A DNA stretch of 64,000 nt from Spirosomataceae bacterium TFI 002 (GCA_900230115.1 LT907983.1:806001-870000); one strand, 5' to 3'. Shown: positions 51,400-60,896, numbered from the stretch's first letter. Numbers and translations: made by a program. Notes: generated from the sequence alone by a model not told the origin.

Positions 51400-53709
51400 T
51401 TAAAATCTTCCCATTGCTATTTTTATACTTTTTTGAAAAATAGGATCATCGCTTAAATTGGTCTTTGCTTTTTCTGATACTAATAGAGCTTTTTCGTGCT
51501 TATCGTTCCACCAATACAAGTCAAGAATTCCATTATACGCATCTTCATAAGTAGGGTTTCGTTCTATTATTGATAAAAATTCTTTCTCAGATTTTTCAAA
51601 ATCGCCATTCCAAGCATAAATTCTTGCTTTCAAGGTTCGGCAGTCAAAATGATTCGGAGTTTTTTGTAAAATATAGTCGCATAGTATTAATGCTTCCTTA
51701 TATTTTTTATTAAAAGCGACTTCTCTAGCAATATCAAATGAGCTTTCATCCGCTTTTCCTTTTATATACTTGTCTATAACTACCATATCATCTTTTGATA
51801 GAACTTGCGTTTCCAAGTTATTATGAGCTAAGTTTTTAGGAATAATTTTATTATTCTCTGTTACATAGTTACTTAAGTTTTGAAACTCTATTAGTTTATT
51901 TTTCAAGCGTTGTTGACTATCATTATCGCGTATCTCTTCTAATCCAAACTTTTCGTTGATTTCGTAGAGTTTATTATCGCTGATGTACCTATTTCCAGAC
52001 ACATAGTCTTTAACCGCTCCTTTATATCTTGATAATGGAATATCCTTATGGCCAGCAAACTCTAATGAATTACTTAAACCAGTTCCAATCCAAGGAACTT
52101 TGTCCATTTTTTGTCCTCCATATTTAGTATTTATTAATGCTAGAATACTAGGCATAATATCCATTTGAGAACATATCCCCTTAAATTTCTCAGGTTTTAA
52201 AAGCATTGGGCTATATATAATCAAGGGCACATGGTATCTACAAATCTGATTTTTTTGAGGAATTGGTATTAGTCTATGATCACCAGTAATGATAAATATA
52301 CTATTAGCATAATTTGGGCTTGACTTATACTGAGTAATAAAGTCTTTAATACTATTATCTGTATATAATAATGCAGCCAAAATGTCTTTATATTTTGCCA
52401 GAACATTCTTTTTACCGCTGCTAATGCCACTATTATTCAGCTTTGCTTCGGCTAGAGCCATATACTTTTCTTTACCATTAAATATGAACGGCTCGTGGTT
52501 GCTATTGGTGAGTATCATATCGAACCTCGGCTGATCAATGGTTTTTATGTCATTCAGTGTTTTTCTAAAAACCTCAGAATCAGGAAAACCCCACGAAAAA
52601 CCTTTTTCTGAAGTAACTTTCTTATATGCTGTTCCGTAGTTATTGATATCCACTATGTTTTCCATTCCCTCGTTGACGAGGTATTTATATTTACTATCAA
52701 AATCTGAATCACCACCTTCGAAATAGAAGGTCTTGTAATTAGCTTTTTTCAGTTGGTTAATTAAGGAAATATGATCCGGCAAAACATCTAATTCTAGAAA
52801 GCCATTTTTACCAAATGGAAGTGAGCCTAAGATAGAAGGTAAGGCTCCAAACGATCTACCTGTATTGCTGACAAAGTTTGTCCAAGTTAGACTAACGTTA
52901 GAAAGTGAATCCAGATAAGGAGTAAAACCAGGATATTCGGCATCATCACCAGAAAAGTCTCTCCCTAAACCTTCTACTACAATCAATATTATATTAGGCT
53001 TATCAGCCTTAAGGTCAATGTATTGACCAAGGAAGTCATTGGTAGTATCATTGCTTCGCAAGAGTGGATAAGGATTTGACTCGTCAAAAAGGGCCAGTTG
53101 CATATTGTCGTCCTTATTGAAATACATATAACTGTCTTTTACAAAGTACGAAAGATTGCTTTTTGTAGGTTCGATCGAGAAAGCATCTATAACAGTGTAA
53201 GCTAATGTAATAGCTAAAAATACCATTAAGTATATAGTATACTTACCTATCGAATTAAGAAAGTAAAATTTGGTCGTGAAAAAGAGAACTAAAACAATCA
53301 GTGGCCAAAAAGTAAGAATGCTTACATCGGAAGAGGTTTTAATAATCATTTCAATATCGTTTAGACTATATCCATATAGGTCGCTTCCTAACGATAAATT
53401 AGTTTTTGAGTAATACATATTGAGCATTAAGCTCGCTATTATTAACATAAAGCCTATTAAAAAAACAAACAACTTTGCAAGCCGCGAATTCAACTCTAAG
53501 AGTAGGAAGTAAATTGGGACGAGCACCACTAGTAGCATACTAGAAATGCCGAAATCAAAAAAGAAAAGTTTGACAGAATCTGTATCAAACGCAGCATTAT
53601 CCCTATTCAATACAATTGCAAGTATGTCAGCCAAAAACAAGGTTAGCCCTAATGCGGCAACAAAATTTATGAGAAAATTGAAATGTGACTTTGTTAATGT
53701 TTTATCCAT
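51400..53709 (-). CDS. LTA-synthase-like phosphatase-fold membrane enzyme with C-terminal TPRs
   Basis: About 769 residues from the ATG at 53709. Four or five membrane helices (~10-195) are followed by a periplasmic alkaline-phosphatase-superfamily domain: 'NIILIVVEGLGRDF' (metal Glu), SNTGRSFGALPSILGSLPFG (nucleophile region), NSNHEPF and ITGDHR (metal Asp/His). This is the fold of LTA synthases and phosphoethanolamine/phosphoglycerol transferases. The last ~130 residues are TPRs ('ARIYAWNGDFEKSEKEFLSIIERNPTYEDAYNGILDLYWWN') of the same style as in the next gene, YaiO. It probably adds a phospho-substituent to a periplasmic glycan or lipid. First gene of the six-gene locus. Confidence 0.88.
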   Translation of the reverse strand: MDKTLTKSHFNFLINFVAALGLTLFLADILAIVLNRDNAAFDTDSVKLFFFDFGISSMLLVVLVPIYFLLLELNSRLAKLFVFLIGFMLIIASLMLNMYYSKTNLSLGSDLYGYSLNDIEMIIKTSSDVSILTFWPLIVLVLFFTTKFYFLNSIGKYTIYLMVFLAITLAYTVIDAFSIEPTKSNLSYFVKDSYMYFNKDDNMQLALFDESNPYPLLRSNDTTNDFLGQYIDLKADKPNIILIVVEGLGRDFSGDDAEYPGFTPYLDSLSNVSLTWTNFVSNTGRSFGALPSILGSLPFGKNGFLELDVLPDHISLINQLKKANYKTFYFEGGDSDFDSKYKYLVNEGMENIVDINNYGTAYKKVTSEKGFSWGFPDSEVFRKTLNDIKTIDQPRFDMILTNSNHEPFIFNGKEKYMALAEAKLNNSGISSGKKNVLAKYKDILAALLYTDNSIKDFITQYKSSPNYANSIFIITGDHRLIPIPQKNQICRYHVPLIIYSPMLLKPEKFKGICSQMDIMPSILALINTKYGGQKMDKVPWIGTGLSNSLEFAGHKDIPLSRYKGAVKDYVSGNRYISDNKLYEINEKFGLEEIRDNDSQQRLKNKLIEFQNLSNYVTENNKIIPKNLAHNNLETQVLSKDDMVVIDKYIKGKADESSFDIAREVAFNKKYKEALILCDYILQKTPNHFDCRTLKARIYAWNGDFEKSEKEFLSIIERNPTYEDAYNGILDLYWWNDKHEKALLVSEKAKTNLSDDPIFQKSIKIAMGRF

Positions 53710-53769
53710 TGTTCCTGCTTTTTTCATGGAAGAAGTAAAGATTAGTATCATGTTTTCAATTGTACTCAA

Positions 53770-54605
53770 AAAATGAGCATTGTAAATAGCTCATCACCTA
53801 AATAATTTCACAAAAAACTAAATCAAGATTTCTTCTAAAACGCTACCCTTTTTAATATTATAGAGCCTATTGTTTATTACACTTGGTAAAAATGATTCAA
53901 TTTTTATACCAATGAATATTGTAGAATTTGAGAGGACTTTAACATTATACCGCTTAATAATTAAACGAAATTTTATAACTATTTATGATTGAATACGCAT
54001 CCAGAAAGACCACGAGACTGAATATAAGATACTTATAACCAATACTTTTAACATTTACCTGTTTAATCCTTCGAATACCTAGGGAAACCATCACCTTTTA
54101 ATAAGTTTTCCTAAAAAAGAGATTTAATTTCCAGAAAGGTAGAAATATCGAATTCTAAGCTCCTTTTATACAAATCAAATGTTTTCAAAATATAGGTGCC
54201 TCATAGATTTTATAAAAGAAGTATTCAGCATTACTTACTTTTGGGTATTACCAGTATTTAAGAGTAAATGCTGTGCTCCTATTGTTTAATTTTTTACGAA
54301 TTTATTATTTAGCTACCTAATTCGTAATCCTAAGAATCAATAGGGCTCGGTGTAGGTTTATTAGTTTCGATAAACGCTCCTTGAATGTTTATTAACAATG
54401 ACTTTAACTACCACATTGTAAATAACCAAGTTAAGCACTTGAGATTTAAGAAAAGTTGAAAGCTTTTATATAGTTTCTCCTATTCTTTAAAGCGTTTAAA
54501 CTTCACAAGATTTCAAAGCAAATCTGTTATATTATCACAAAGGTCATTAAAAAAAAAGCCCTTGTCCATAAAAAATAGACAAGGGCTTCTCTAAGGATTA
54601 ATTTT
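53770..54605. other. 836-bp AT-rich intergenic region
   Basis: No open frame worth calling. It should hold the promoter of the minus-strand polysaccharide-type locus (left side) and carries the terminator of the oxidoreductase gene (right end, 54549-54588). An 8-bp inverted repeat TACGAATT / AATTCGTA (54295-54302 and 54319-54326) was seen. No TAnnTTTG box was recognised on the minus strand. Confidence 0.45.
54549..54588 (-). terminator. intrinsic terminator of the Gfo/Idh/MocA oxidoreductase gene
   Basis: On the minus strand AAGCCCTTGTC (54588-54578), an 11-nt loop and GACAAGGGCTT (54566-54556) are followed by a run of T (54557-54549). The perfect 11-bp stem sits 17 nt after the stop codon. 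Confidence 0.93.
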
Positions 54606-56072
54606 TTAAATTAATTTCCAACCATCGCGGTAATCACGCTTCACGAATTTATTCGCTTCGTCGTAATTGGTAATTCGCATAGCGTTTCCATCCCAAAGGA
54701 GTTTTTTACGACCTTCGAATTTCCTGCCACGACCAGTTCCACCATTGGCTTCTTGATAACTTCGAATAGCAACATTGCCCATTATCACAGTTTCTGTAAG
54801 TGGTCCAGAATAATCAAAAGATGAAGTAAGTCCTTTATGCTCTTTACTATTGAATCCAGCTTTTACAGCATCAGTCCAGCTTACATGGTGGCCGTACTCT
54901 TTCATATTTTCGTTCTTATTACTTGTTTTGAAATTCTTAGGAAGTTCTAGAATTTCACCTGTGTTCAAGTAAACTTTAGGCTCTAGGCCATAAGTACCGC
55001 AAGTCATCACACCTTTTGAACCCATAAGCATCACGCCATTTCCACTACCTTTCTCTCCTATGTCATGATCAGCAGGGATTATGCTTGGATGAAATGGTCG
55101 TATACCTCCATCGTACCAAACCATTGTCACTTCCTTTTTATTAACTCTGGTCCCTGGAAATTTCAATTGTACATGAGATGAAGGTGGACACCCTTCTGGT
55201 ATATACTCAGCCTCCCAATCTTTCAGAAATACTTGTCCTACACTACACTCTACTTCTGTAGGATATCCTAACTCAAGAACTCTAAATGGAGGATCGATCA
55301 AGTGACACCCCATGTCACCAAGAGCACCAGTCCCGAAGTCCCACCATCCACGCCATTTGAATGGGTGATATAGCGGATGGTAATCTACAAAGCTTGCAGG
55401 CCCAATAAACAAATCCCAGTTCTCTTTCGACATGGTTTCTGGCATAGGTGGCTTCTCCGTTGGTACCGGAATTCCTTGTGGCCATACTGGTCTATTGGTC
55501 CATACATGAACCTCGTCCACATCACCAATCAAACCTTTGTTAAACCATTCGATCATCTGTTGCTGACCAGGGTTAGACGCCCCTTGGTTACCCATTTGGG
55601 TTACAATATTATTGTTTCTTGCATATTCTGTGAGCTTCCTAGCTTCGTATAAATTATGCGTTAGGGGTTTCTGTACATATACATGCTTCCCTAGTTCCAT
55701 AGCAGCCATTGCAGCGATACCATGTACGTGATCAGGAGTAGAAATAGTTACAGCATCAATGTCTTTTTGCTCTTCCAGCATTTTCCTGAAATCGCTGTAT
55801 ATTTTAGCCTTTGGAAACTTCTTGATCACATCTGCACATTGTCCTGTATCTACATCACAAAGTGCGACAATGTTTTCCGCACCATTGTTCCAAGCATTGG
55901 TAATGTCGCTTCTTCCTTTTCCGCCAGAACCTATGGCAGCAAGATTGAGTTTATCGCTTGGCGAAATATATCCTTTACCGAGTACATGACGAGGGACAAT
56001 AAAAAAAGAAGAAGCCGCAACTGCTCCTGTCTTGATAAACTGTCTTCTACTGCTATTAGATTTTTTATTCAT
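54606..56072 (-). CDS. Tat-exported Gfo/Idh/MocA family oxidoreductase
   Basis: 488 residues. A twin-arginine signal (NSSRRQFIKTGAVAASSFF) indicates folded export with cofactor. The Rossmann domain begins 'LNLAAIGSGGKGRSDI' and continues 'VALCDVD', 'AVTISTPDHVHGIAAMAAMELGKHVYVQKPL' (EKP-motif variant QKP). The C-terminal half is the GFO_IDH_MocA_C2-like beta domain with 'WRGWWDFGTGALGDMGCHLIDPPFRVL' and His/Asp residues. Such exported members act on sugars or inositols in the periplasm. It shares a strand with, and lies 14 bp downstream of, the T9SS nuclease-like gene. Confidence 0.95.
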   Translation of the reverse strand: MNKKSNSSRRQFIKTGAVAASSFFIVPRHVLGKGYISPSDKLNLAAIGSGGKGRSDITNAWNNGAENIVALCDVDTGQCADVIKKFPKAKIYSDFRKMLEEQKDIDAVTISTPDHVHGIAAMAAMELGKHVYVQKPLTHNLYEARKLTEYARNNNIVTQMGNQGASNPGQQQMIEWFNKGLIGDVDEVHVWTNRPVWPQGIPVPTEKPPMPETMSKENWDLFIGPASFVDYHPLYHPFKWRGWWDFGTGALGDMGCHLIDPPFRVLELGYPTEVECSVGQVFLKDWEAEYIPEGCPPSSHVQLKFPGTRVNKKEVTMVWYDGGIRPFHPSIIPADHDIGEKGSGNGVMLMGSKGVMTCGTYGLEPKVYLNTGEILELPKNFKTSNKNENMKEYGHHVSWTDAVKAGFNSKEHKGLTSSFDYSGPLTETVIMGNVAIRSYQEANGGTGRGRKFEGRKKLLWDGNAMRITNYDEANKFVKRDYRDGWKLI

Positions 56073-56086
56073 GAGGGCTGAAATTA

Positions 56087-58885
56087 TTATTGATTTACAA
56101 TTTTGTAAGTTTTAGCTTCATTTCCAATAATTAACTTCAATAAATAAAGACCTTGACCGTATTTTTTCAACTGCCTAGAAATTTTCTTTTCTAATTGCTC
56201 TTTCGTCCCCTTTGAGTCAAAAATCAATATTCCCATTTGGTTAAAAAGCTGACTTTCAAACTTGAGCTCAGGGTCAACTTTGATTTGCAAATCACCATTA
56301 GTAGGATTAGGAAAAACCAATACAGAATCCACTTCTAAAAGGTCATTTGAGGTAATAGGGTCACTTTGATTAAATAGAAACCTAGCCATTACTGGCAAAT
56401 GGTCACTTGTAGTGTTGGGATAATCTGGGATATCTATAAAAGGTAGTGCAAGAAATACGGACTCATTGATATAGTTGTTATTTAACTCATTCGAAATACC
56501 AATGTGGTCAATCACATTGTCGTAACCAATATAAGACTTAAAGCCTCTATCGCTCAAAGACTTGGAAATCATATTCCAGTTGTTTTTATCATCTACAAAT
56601 GGTTTGTAGGATGACTCTGTAATATCATAAACTACACTTTCGTCCAAATCATCATTAAAGTCACCAGCAATAATAATACTTGCGGCAGAAAAATGAAGAT
56701 CAAGGCTATCTTTCAACACTTCAATGTCCTTTTTCCTCATTTCATAAACTAGTTCTCGCTCTTCCACAGTATTGCGATTTGCTCGAGAATGAATACCTAT
56801 AATATGGAGGCGTTTTGTGACATTGTTGAGCTCTACATCACAAACAAATAAAGCTGGTAATCTTCCTGATGCCCAAAAACGATCGAAACCATCTGGATAG
56901 TTACTGATAACTGGCGTTCCTTTCAATAAGGGTCTAAGTTCTTTTAAACTGACCACTTCTTTATTGTATACAAGACAAACCCGCTGTACCTCTCCATCAG
57001 AAAATCCTCCACTAACTGCTGGTGAGCATTTTCCCGCATAGTTGGGTACGGATGAAACCAACCTATCAAAATAATCAAGGCTAGAAACCTCGGTCAGTAC
57101 ATATGCATCAGCATTTAGGTCTGACAAAGTTTTCTGCACATTTTCAAATTGCTTTTCGTCATCGTAAGGTCCATTCCCAGAACTACCAAACCACTCGACA
57201 TTCCAAGCAGCGAGGTCAAATGTTTTTTCTGGGTTTGAATTGGGAGGAAATTGAAATGTCTGCACACCTACAACATCTTCCCTTTTTCGCGGAAATAATT
57301 GAAGTTTATCGCCATACCTACCTACTACTCCTTGCCATGTTCCGGCTTCCTGTGGCTTGGCAAGTCCATCCAAGTCGGTATTTGACCAAACTCTTGTTTC
57401 CAAAGTTCCTTTTTCGTCTGCTATTTTTTCGTTAGAGTTGGGTAAAAAAACAAAGTTTTTATCGGTCAAGGAGGCGTTCTTAATTTGAACCAAACGACCT
57501 TCATATTGGCTTATATTGTCTATACTCGTTTGATAAATTTTCAGTATCCCTTTCCCCCTATTTTGAATTGATTCAAACACGTCGCAGCAAGTATCTTTTT
57601 GAATTACAACTTCCTGATTATCAATACCTTTTTGACCAAAAAATGAAATAGAATCACCTATGAGCCATTTGTAATCTCCATTAATTCTTAAACCATTTCC
57701 AGCATCTTGAATGTAGTTAAAATACCCAAATTCATTTGCCGAAGCAGAAACAACTCCAGTGACTCTCGCCACTTCATTTTCTTTTAAATTCTTAAAATCA
57801 CTGATACTTAAACTACAATCCGAAGCCAGCTCAATTTTTCTAAAAACTATGCTTTTGTTCAACAATTCATTTGCATCGAAATCATCTATTTTAAGCTCAA
57901 TATTCTGCTTGTCTTTGTCAATGGCAATCTTGTATTTAATAAAAATAGACTCGCTATAATTTCCCGTTGCTGACTTGAAACTAAGTTGATTTGACCAAAT
58001 TTTACCATCTGTGGAGAAAGTGACTTTGTCTGTATCTGTACTCCATAAGTTTAATTGAGCGTCTTGTTTGTTTGCCACCAACGAACCTTGAAAAACAGAC
58101 TGGTCTCTACAGTTTCTATCAAAAGCATAAAGGTTTTCAGGGAAGTTTAAATCTAAGGAAGCTGGCGTTTTTAAAGTCGTGACAGCTTTCCAATTATCTG
58201 AAAGGAGTATTTCGTCCAAAATAAGGGTAGCTGCTTTTCCATTGGAACCTTGTCGCAATGCTACAGACCCTATATTACCAGCATCCGACTCACCCAAAGA
58301 GGCTGAGACCATGAAGCCTTCTGAAGCTAAGTCGGCAGTGGAACTCAATACAGCCAGGTCCACAGCGTCATCGTTATTATTTCCTGTGTTAAATGTATAT
58401 TTTAGAACCAACAAGTAAGTTTTGCCAAACTCGAAATTCTGAGTAGTATAATTAGGGTTGCTTGATGACTTAGAAACTCCAAATTTCAAGCTGCCGTTTT
58501 CACTTTTCGCAAAAACTCTTCCTCTAAACTCTGTTCCTAAACTGGATGGCCCCAAATGGAAAAAGTACTCCCCATCCGAAGAAGCACTTTTTATATTTAC
58601 TAATAATCTTGTATAAACAGCCCCAGTATTTATTGCCTGAAAAGAACGGTGAATATCTTGTCCACCACCACTTAACTTGGCAGCTGCTGTAGGCTCATTT
58701 AAGTCAAAAAAGCTTAGCCCATTAGTGGCTAAAATAGGATTTGAGCCATTTCCACTATGTTCATTCCAGTTGTTTGCTGTTAAAACGGCATCATTTGAAT
58801 AAGTAAAATTCTCAACAAGAGATTGTGCATGTAAACCTAAAATCGAAGTAAAAAGAAGAAAGAATAAAAACGTTTTTCGTAGCAT
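56087..58885 (-). CDS. T9SS-exported endonuclease/exonuclease/phosphatase-fold protein
   Basis: 932 residues with signal peptide ending LHAQ. Residues ~20-240 form a concanavalin/LamG-like beta domain. A middle region (~350-540) is OB-fold-like ('LKENEVARVTGVVSASANEFGYFNYIQDAGNGLRI'), as in secreted Bacteroidota nucleases. The EEP catalytic domain (~550-840) shows 'FDLAAWNVEWFG', VLTEVSS (metal Glu), IIGIHSRAN, IIIAGDFNDD and TSDHLPVMA. The last ~80 residues (VFPNPTNGDLQIKV ... LYLLKLIIGNEAKTYKIV) are a type A T9SS sorting domain. It is probably a surface or secreted nuclease; phosphodiesterase activity on another substrate is possible. Confidence 0.93.
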   Translation of the reverse strand: MLRKTFLFFLLFTSILGLHAQSLVENFTYSNDAVLTANNWNEHSGNGSNPILATNGLSFFDLNEPTAAAKLSGGGQDIHRSFQAINTGAVYTRLLVNIKSASSDGEYFFHLGPSSLGTEFRGRVFAKSENGSLKFGVSKSSSNPNYTTQNFEFGKTYLLVLKYTFNTGNNNDDAVDLAVLSSTADLASEGFMVSASLGESDAGNIGSVALRQGSNGKAATLILDEILLSDNWKAVTTLKTPASLDLNFPENLYAFDRNCRDQSVFQGSLVANKQDAQLNLWSTDTDKVTFSTDGKIWSNQLSFKSATGNYSESIFIKYKIAIDKDKQNIELKIDDFDANELLNKSIVFRKIELASDCSLSISDFKNLKENEVARVTGVVSASANEFGYFNYIQDAGNGLRINGDYKWLIGDSISFFGQKGIDNQEVVIQKDTCCDVFESIQNRGKGILKIYQTSIDNISQYEGRLVQIKNASLTDKNFVFLPNSNEKIADEKGTLETRVWSNTDLDGLAKPQEAGTWQGVVGRYGDKLQLFPRKREDVVGVQTFQFPPNSNPEKTFDLAAWNVEWFGSSGNGPYDDEKQFENVQKTLSDLNADAYVLTEVSSLDYFDRLVSSVPNYAGKCSPAVSGGFSDGEVQRVCLVYNKEVVSLKELRPLLKGTPVISNYPDGFDRFWASGRLPALFVCDVELNNVTKRLHIIGIHSRANRNTVEERELVYEMRKKDIEVLKDSLDLHFSAASIIIAGDFNDDLDESVVYDITESSYKPFVDDKNNWNMISKSLSDRGFKSYIGYDNVIDHIGISNELNNNYINESVFLALPFIDIPDYPNTTSDHLPVMARFLFNQSDPITSNDLLEVDSVLVFPNPTNGDLQIKVDPELKFESQLFNQMGILIFDSKGTKEQLEKKISRQLKKYGQGLYLLKLIIGNEAKTYKIVNQ

Positions 58886-58966
58886 AAATATTGACCAATT
58901 TCAATTCCCATAAGCTAGCATAGCTCTGTTTTGGATCGGCTGCAAAATTACTACTTATAGCTCTTA

Positions 58967-59584
58967 TTAACCATTCAATTGGGAAAAAACGTACTTCATT
59001 TCTTGGGCGATTTGCAAACTTCGCTGTTGGTAGATTTCATCCTCTTGTGGAGTACCGTCACTAACCTTCGGGTCAATATACTTGATAGGGAAACGTTTTT
59101 TTGCTCCAAAAATAACTGGGCAGTTTTCATCCGCACTATCACAAGTAAGCACTGCAAAAAAGTTGGATGCTGGGTTAAATTGGTGGTAATACTTTTTGGA
59201 AAAAGCCACAATGGGCTCAAGCTCCTCTCCCATTTTAATCCCGAAGACTGGATTAGTGGTTTCGCTCAATGGAATCGACTCAAAACCAGAATGCTCCAAA
59301 GCTTTTAAAACACTTTTATAAATTGCAGTAGCCTCCGTACCTCCGGAATAAGTATGTACGTGATGTAATCCATAATAAGTGGCCATGGTTTTAGCCCATA
59401 TTTGACCTAAATGACTTCTACGAGAATTGTGCGTACATATAAAGTTAATGTTCACGAGACTTTGTGATTTTACATCATCACGCAGAGATTGAACAAACGG
59501 ATCTAAAACTTTTTTCCTCTCTGTAGAGATTCCATCGGTTTCAATGGTGTCAATAAATTGCTGAATTTTGGTATATAGTAACAT
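58967..59584 (-). CDS. arsC: thioredoxin-coupled-type arsenate reductase / low-Mr phosphatase family protein
   Basis: 205 residues. An N-terminal helical extension (~40 residues) precedes the low-Mr phosphatase loop Cys50-THNSRRS (CX5R-S). LTCDSADENCPV supplies the two further Cys that relay disulfides in thioredoxin-linked ArsC enzymes, so reduction of arsenate to arsenite is the best call. The extension is usual for the Bacteroidota variant. It sits last in the arsR cluster, 1 bp after the acetyltransferase gene. Confidence 0.88.
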   Translation of the reverse strand: MLLYTKIQQFIDTIETDGISTERKKVLDPFVQSLRDDVKSQSLVNINFICTHNSRRSHLGQIWAKTMATYYGLHHVHTYSGGTEATAIYKSVLKALEHSGFESIPLSETTNPVFGIKMGEELEPIVAFSKKYYHQFNPASNFFAVLTCDSADENCPVIFGAKKRFPIKYIDPKVSDGTPQEDEIYQQRSLQIAQEMKYVFSQLNG

Positions 59585-59585
59585 G

Positions 59586-60074
59586 TTAAATTCCTATGGT
59601 TTTACTTCTTCTTTCGTATATAAAATTGTCATGCCATTTGCCATTTCGCTGGGCAACTCTTTCTCTGTAGCCAATCTCTCGGAAACCATGTTTAAGGTGC
59701 AGTTTTCTACTTGCTTCGTTTTCTCGGAAAATACCTGCATGAATGGTCCAAATCCCATTAGAATCGCAAATCTCAATGATCTTTTGCATTAGGATATCGC
59801 CAAAACCATTTCCTTTAAAGCTCTTCCCGATGTACAGGCTTAACTCTGCAACGCCCTTATATGCCAGTCGCTTGGAAGTAGGCGAAAGTGCCGCCCAGCC
59901 TACGTACTGGTCATTTACTAATAAAGCTACTCTACCAAACTCTAGGTGGTTCGCATCCCATTGCTCCCAACTCGGGACAATGGTCTCAAAACTTGCTATA
60001 CCGGTAGATAAGCCTTCTTCGTAAATAGTTGAGACGTGGGTATAATTCTCAGCCGAAATGTTCTCAAAAATCAT
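59586..60074 (-). CDS. arsN1: ArsN1-like GNAT N-acetyltransferase (arsinothricin/phosphinothricin type)
   Basis: 162 residues of the GNAT fold. 'YEEGLSTGIASFETIVPSWEQWDANH', YKGVAELSLYIGKSFKGNGFG (acetyl-CoA loop), 'IWTIHAGIFRENEASRKLHLKHGFREIGYRER' and a C-terminal ERRSKTIGI match the phosphinothricin acetyltransferase group that includes ArsN1. ArsN1 acetylates the organoarsenical antibiotic arsinothricin. The position between the DUF6428 and arsC genes supports this role over herbicide resistance. Confidence 0.87.
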   Translation of the reverse strand: MIFENISAENYTHVSTIYEEGLSTGIASFETIVPSWEQWDANHLEFGRVALLVNDQYVGWAALSPTSKRLAYKGVAELSLYIGKSFKGNGFGDILMQKIIEICDSNGIWTIHAGIFRENEASRKLHLKHGFREIGYRERVAQRNGKWHDNFIYERRSKTIGI

Positions 60075-60077
60075 GAT

Positions 60078-60536
60078 TTAACAACAACCCGAACCTGGTG
60101 TACAAGCCGCTGCTTCTTTGATACTAATATTGAGCTTATCGGCAGGAATCCCACAAGAATCTTGTGCTAAACAGTCCGTTTGCTTATTAGTCAACAGGAA
60201 ATTCTCGCCATCAAAGTCTAATCCAAACTTACCAATTGTACCAGCTTGATATTCAACCTCTACTTCTAAATCACCTATTTCTAAAGCTTTTTCTGAAAGC
60301 TCAATGATGTGCAAAAGCTTCTCCGGATGTAACCTGTGATTGTAATCATTCGCATTCCAAAGTTGGAAATTAACGACTTCTTCTTTTCTTATTTTACCTC
60401 CACAGTCAATAAAGTTTTTGGTTATTTTGCCTACTTCGGTTACATGAAAATGTTCTGGAACCATTTCATTATTTGGAAGCTTAAAGCCAATTTGATTTAG
60501 CTTGTTTAGTTGAGTTTTTACTACTGATAGTTTCAT
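60078..60536 (-). CDS. DUF6428 family protein of the arsenic cluster
   Basis: 152 residues, matching the DUF6428 proteins that commonly follow arsR in Bacteroidota: 'VPEHFHVTEVGKITKNFIDCGGKIRKEEVVNFQLWNANDYNHRLHP'. The C-terminus is Cys-rich, with DCLAQDSCG and a final CTPGSGCC. These vicinal thiols could hold As(III); that is inference. It lies 20 bp after arsR and 4 bp before the acetyltransferase gene. Confidence 0.85.
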   Translation of the reverse strand: MKLSVVKTQLNKLNQIGFKLPNNEMVPEHFHVTEVGKITKNFIDCGGKIRKEEVVNFQLWNANDYNHRLHPEKLLHIIELSEKALEIGDLEVEVEYQAGTIGKFGLDFDGENFLLTNKQTDCLAQDSCGIPADKLNISIKEAAACTPGSGCC

Positions 60537-60555
60537 TTTATTTTTGTTTAAATAA

Positions 60556-60888
60556 TTAACAACATCCTGTTTTCGACTTGATATCGAGGTTTAACAACTC
60601 TGCCATGGTTTCTTTCATACTCGTCCAATTCTCTTCATCAATACAGTAACACACACTCGTGCCTTCTACTGTTCCTTTGATAAGGCCGAGTTGTTTCAAT
60701 TCTCGTAAATGTTGTGAAATTGTTGCTTGTGCAAGCCCTATCTCATCTACAAGGTCTCCACATACACAGCCATCTATTTTAAACAGTTTCTGAATGATTG
60801 CTACTCTAGCTGGATGGCCAAATGCTTTTGCAAAATTTGCAATCATGTTTTGCTGCTCGCTAAATATCTCAGACTTCGAAATTCCCAT
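60556..60888 (-). CDS. arsR: ArsR-family metalloregulator
   Basis: 110 residues, a winged-helix repressor: 'FGHPARVAIIQKLFKIDGCVCGDLV' holds the Cys-x-Cys of the ELCVCDL-type arsenite site, and LAQATISQHLRELKQLGLI is the recognition helix. It ends in KTGCC, a second Cys pair. It should repress its own operon until As(III) binds. A 24-bp near-palindrome lies 8 bp upstream of its start and overlaps the promoter. Confidence 0.95.
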   Translation of the reverse strand: MGISKSEIFSEQQNMIANFAKAFGHPARVAIIQKLFKIDGCVCGDLVDEIGLAQATISQHLRELKQLGLIKGTVEGTSVCYCIDEENWTSMKETMAELLNLDIKSKTGCC

Positions 60889-60896
60889 AATGCTTC

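Noticed and set aside
54606-56072. Link between the exported oxidoreductase and the DUF1080 lipoprotein as one 3-keto-sugar pathway
   Set aside because: The families do co-occur elsewhere, but here they are 29 kb apart with no shared regulatory element seen.
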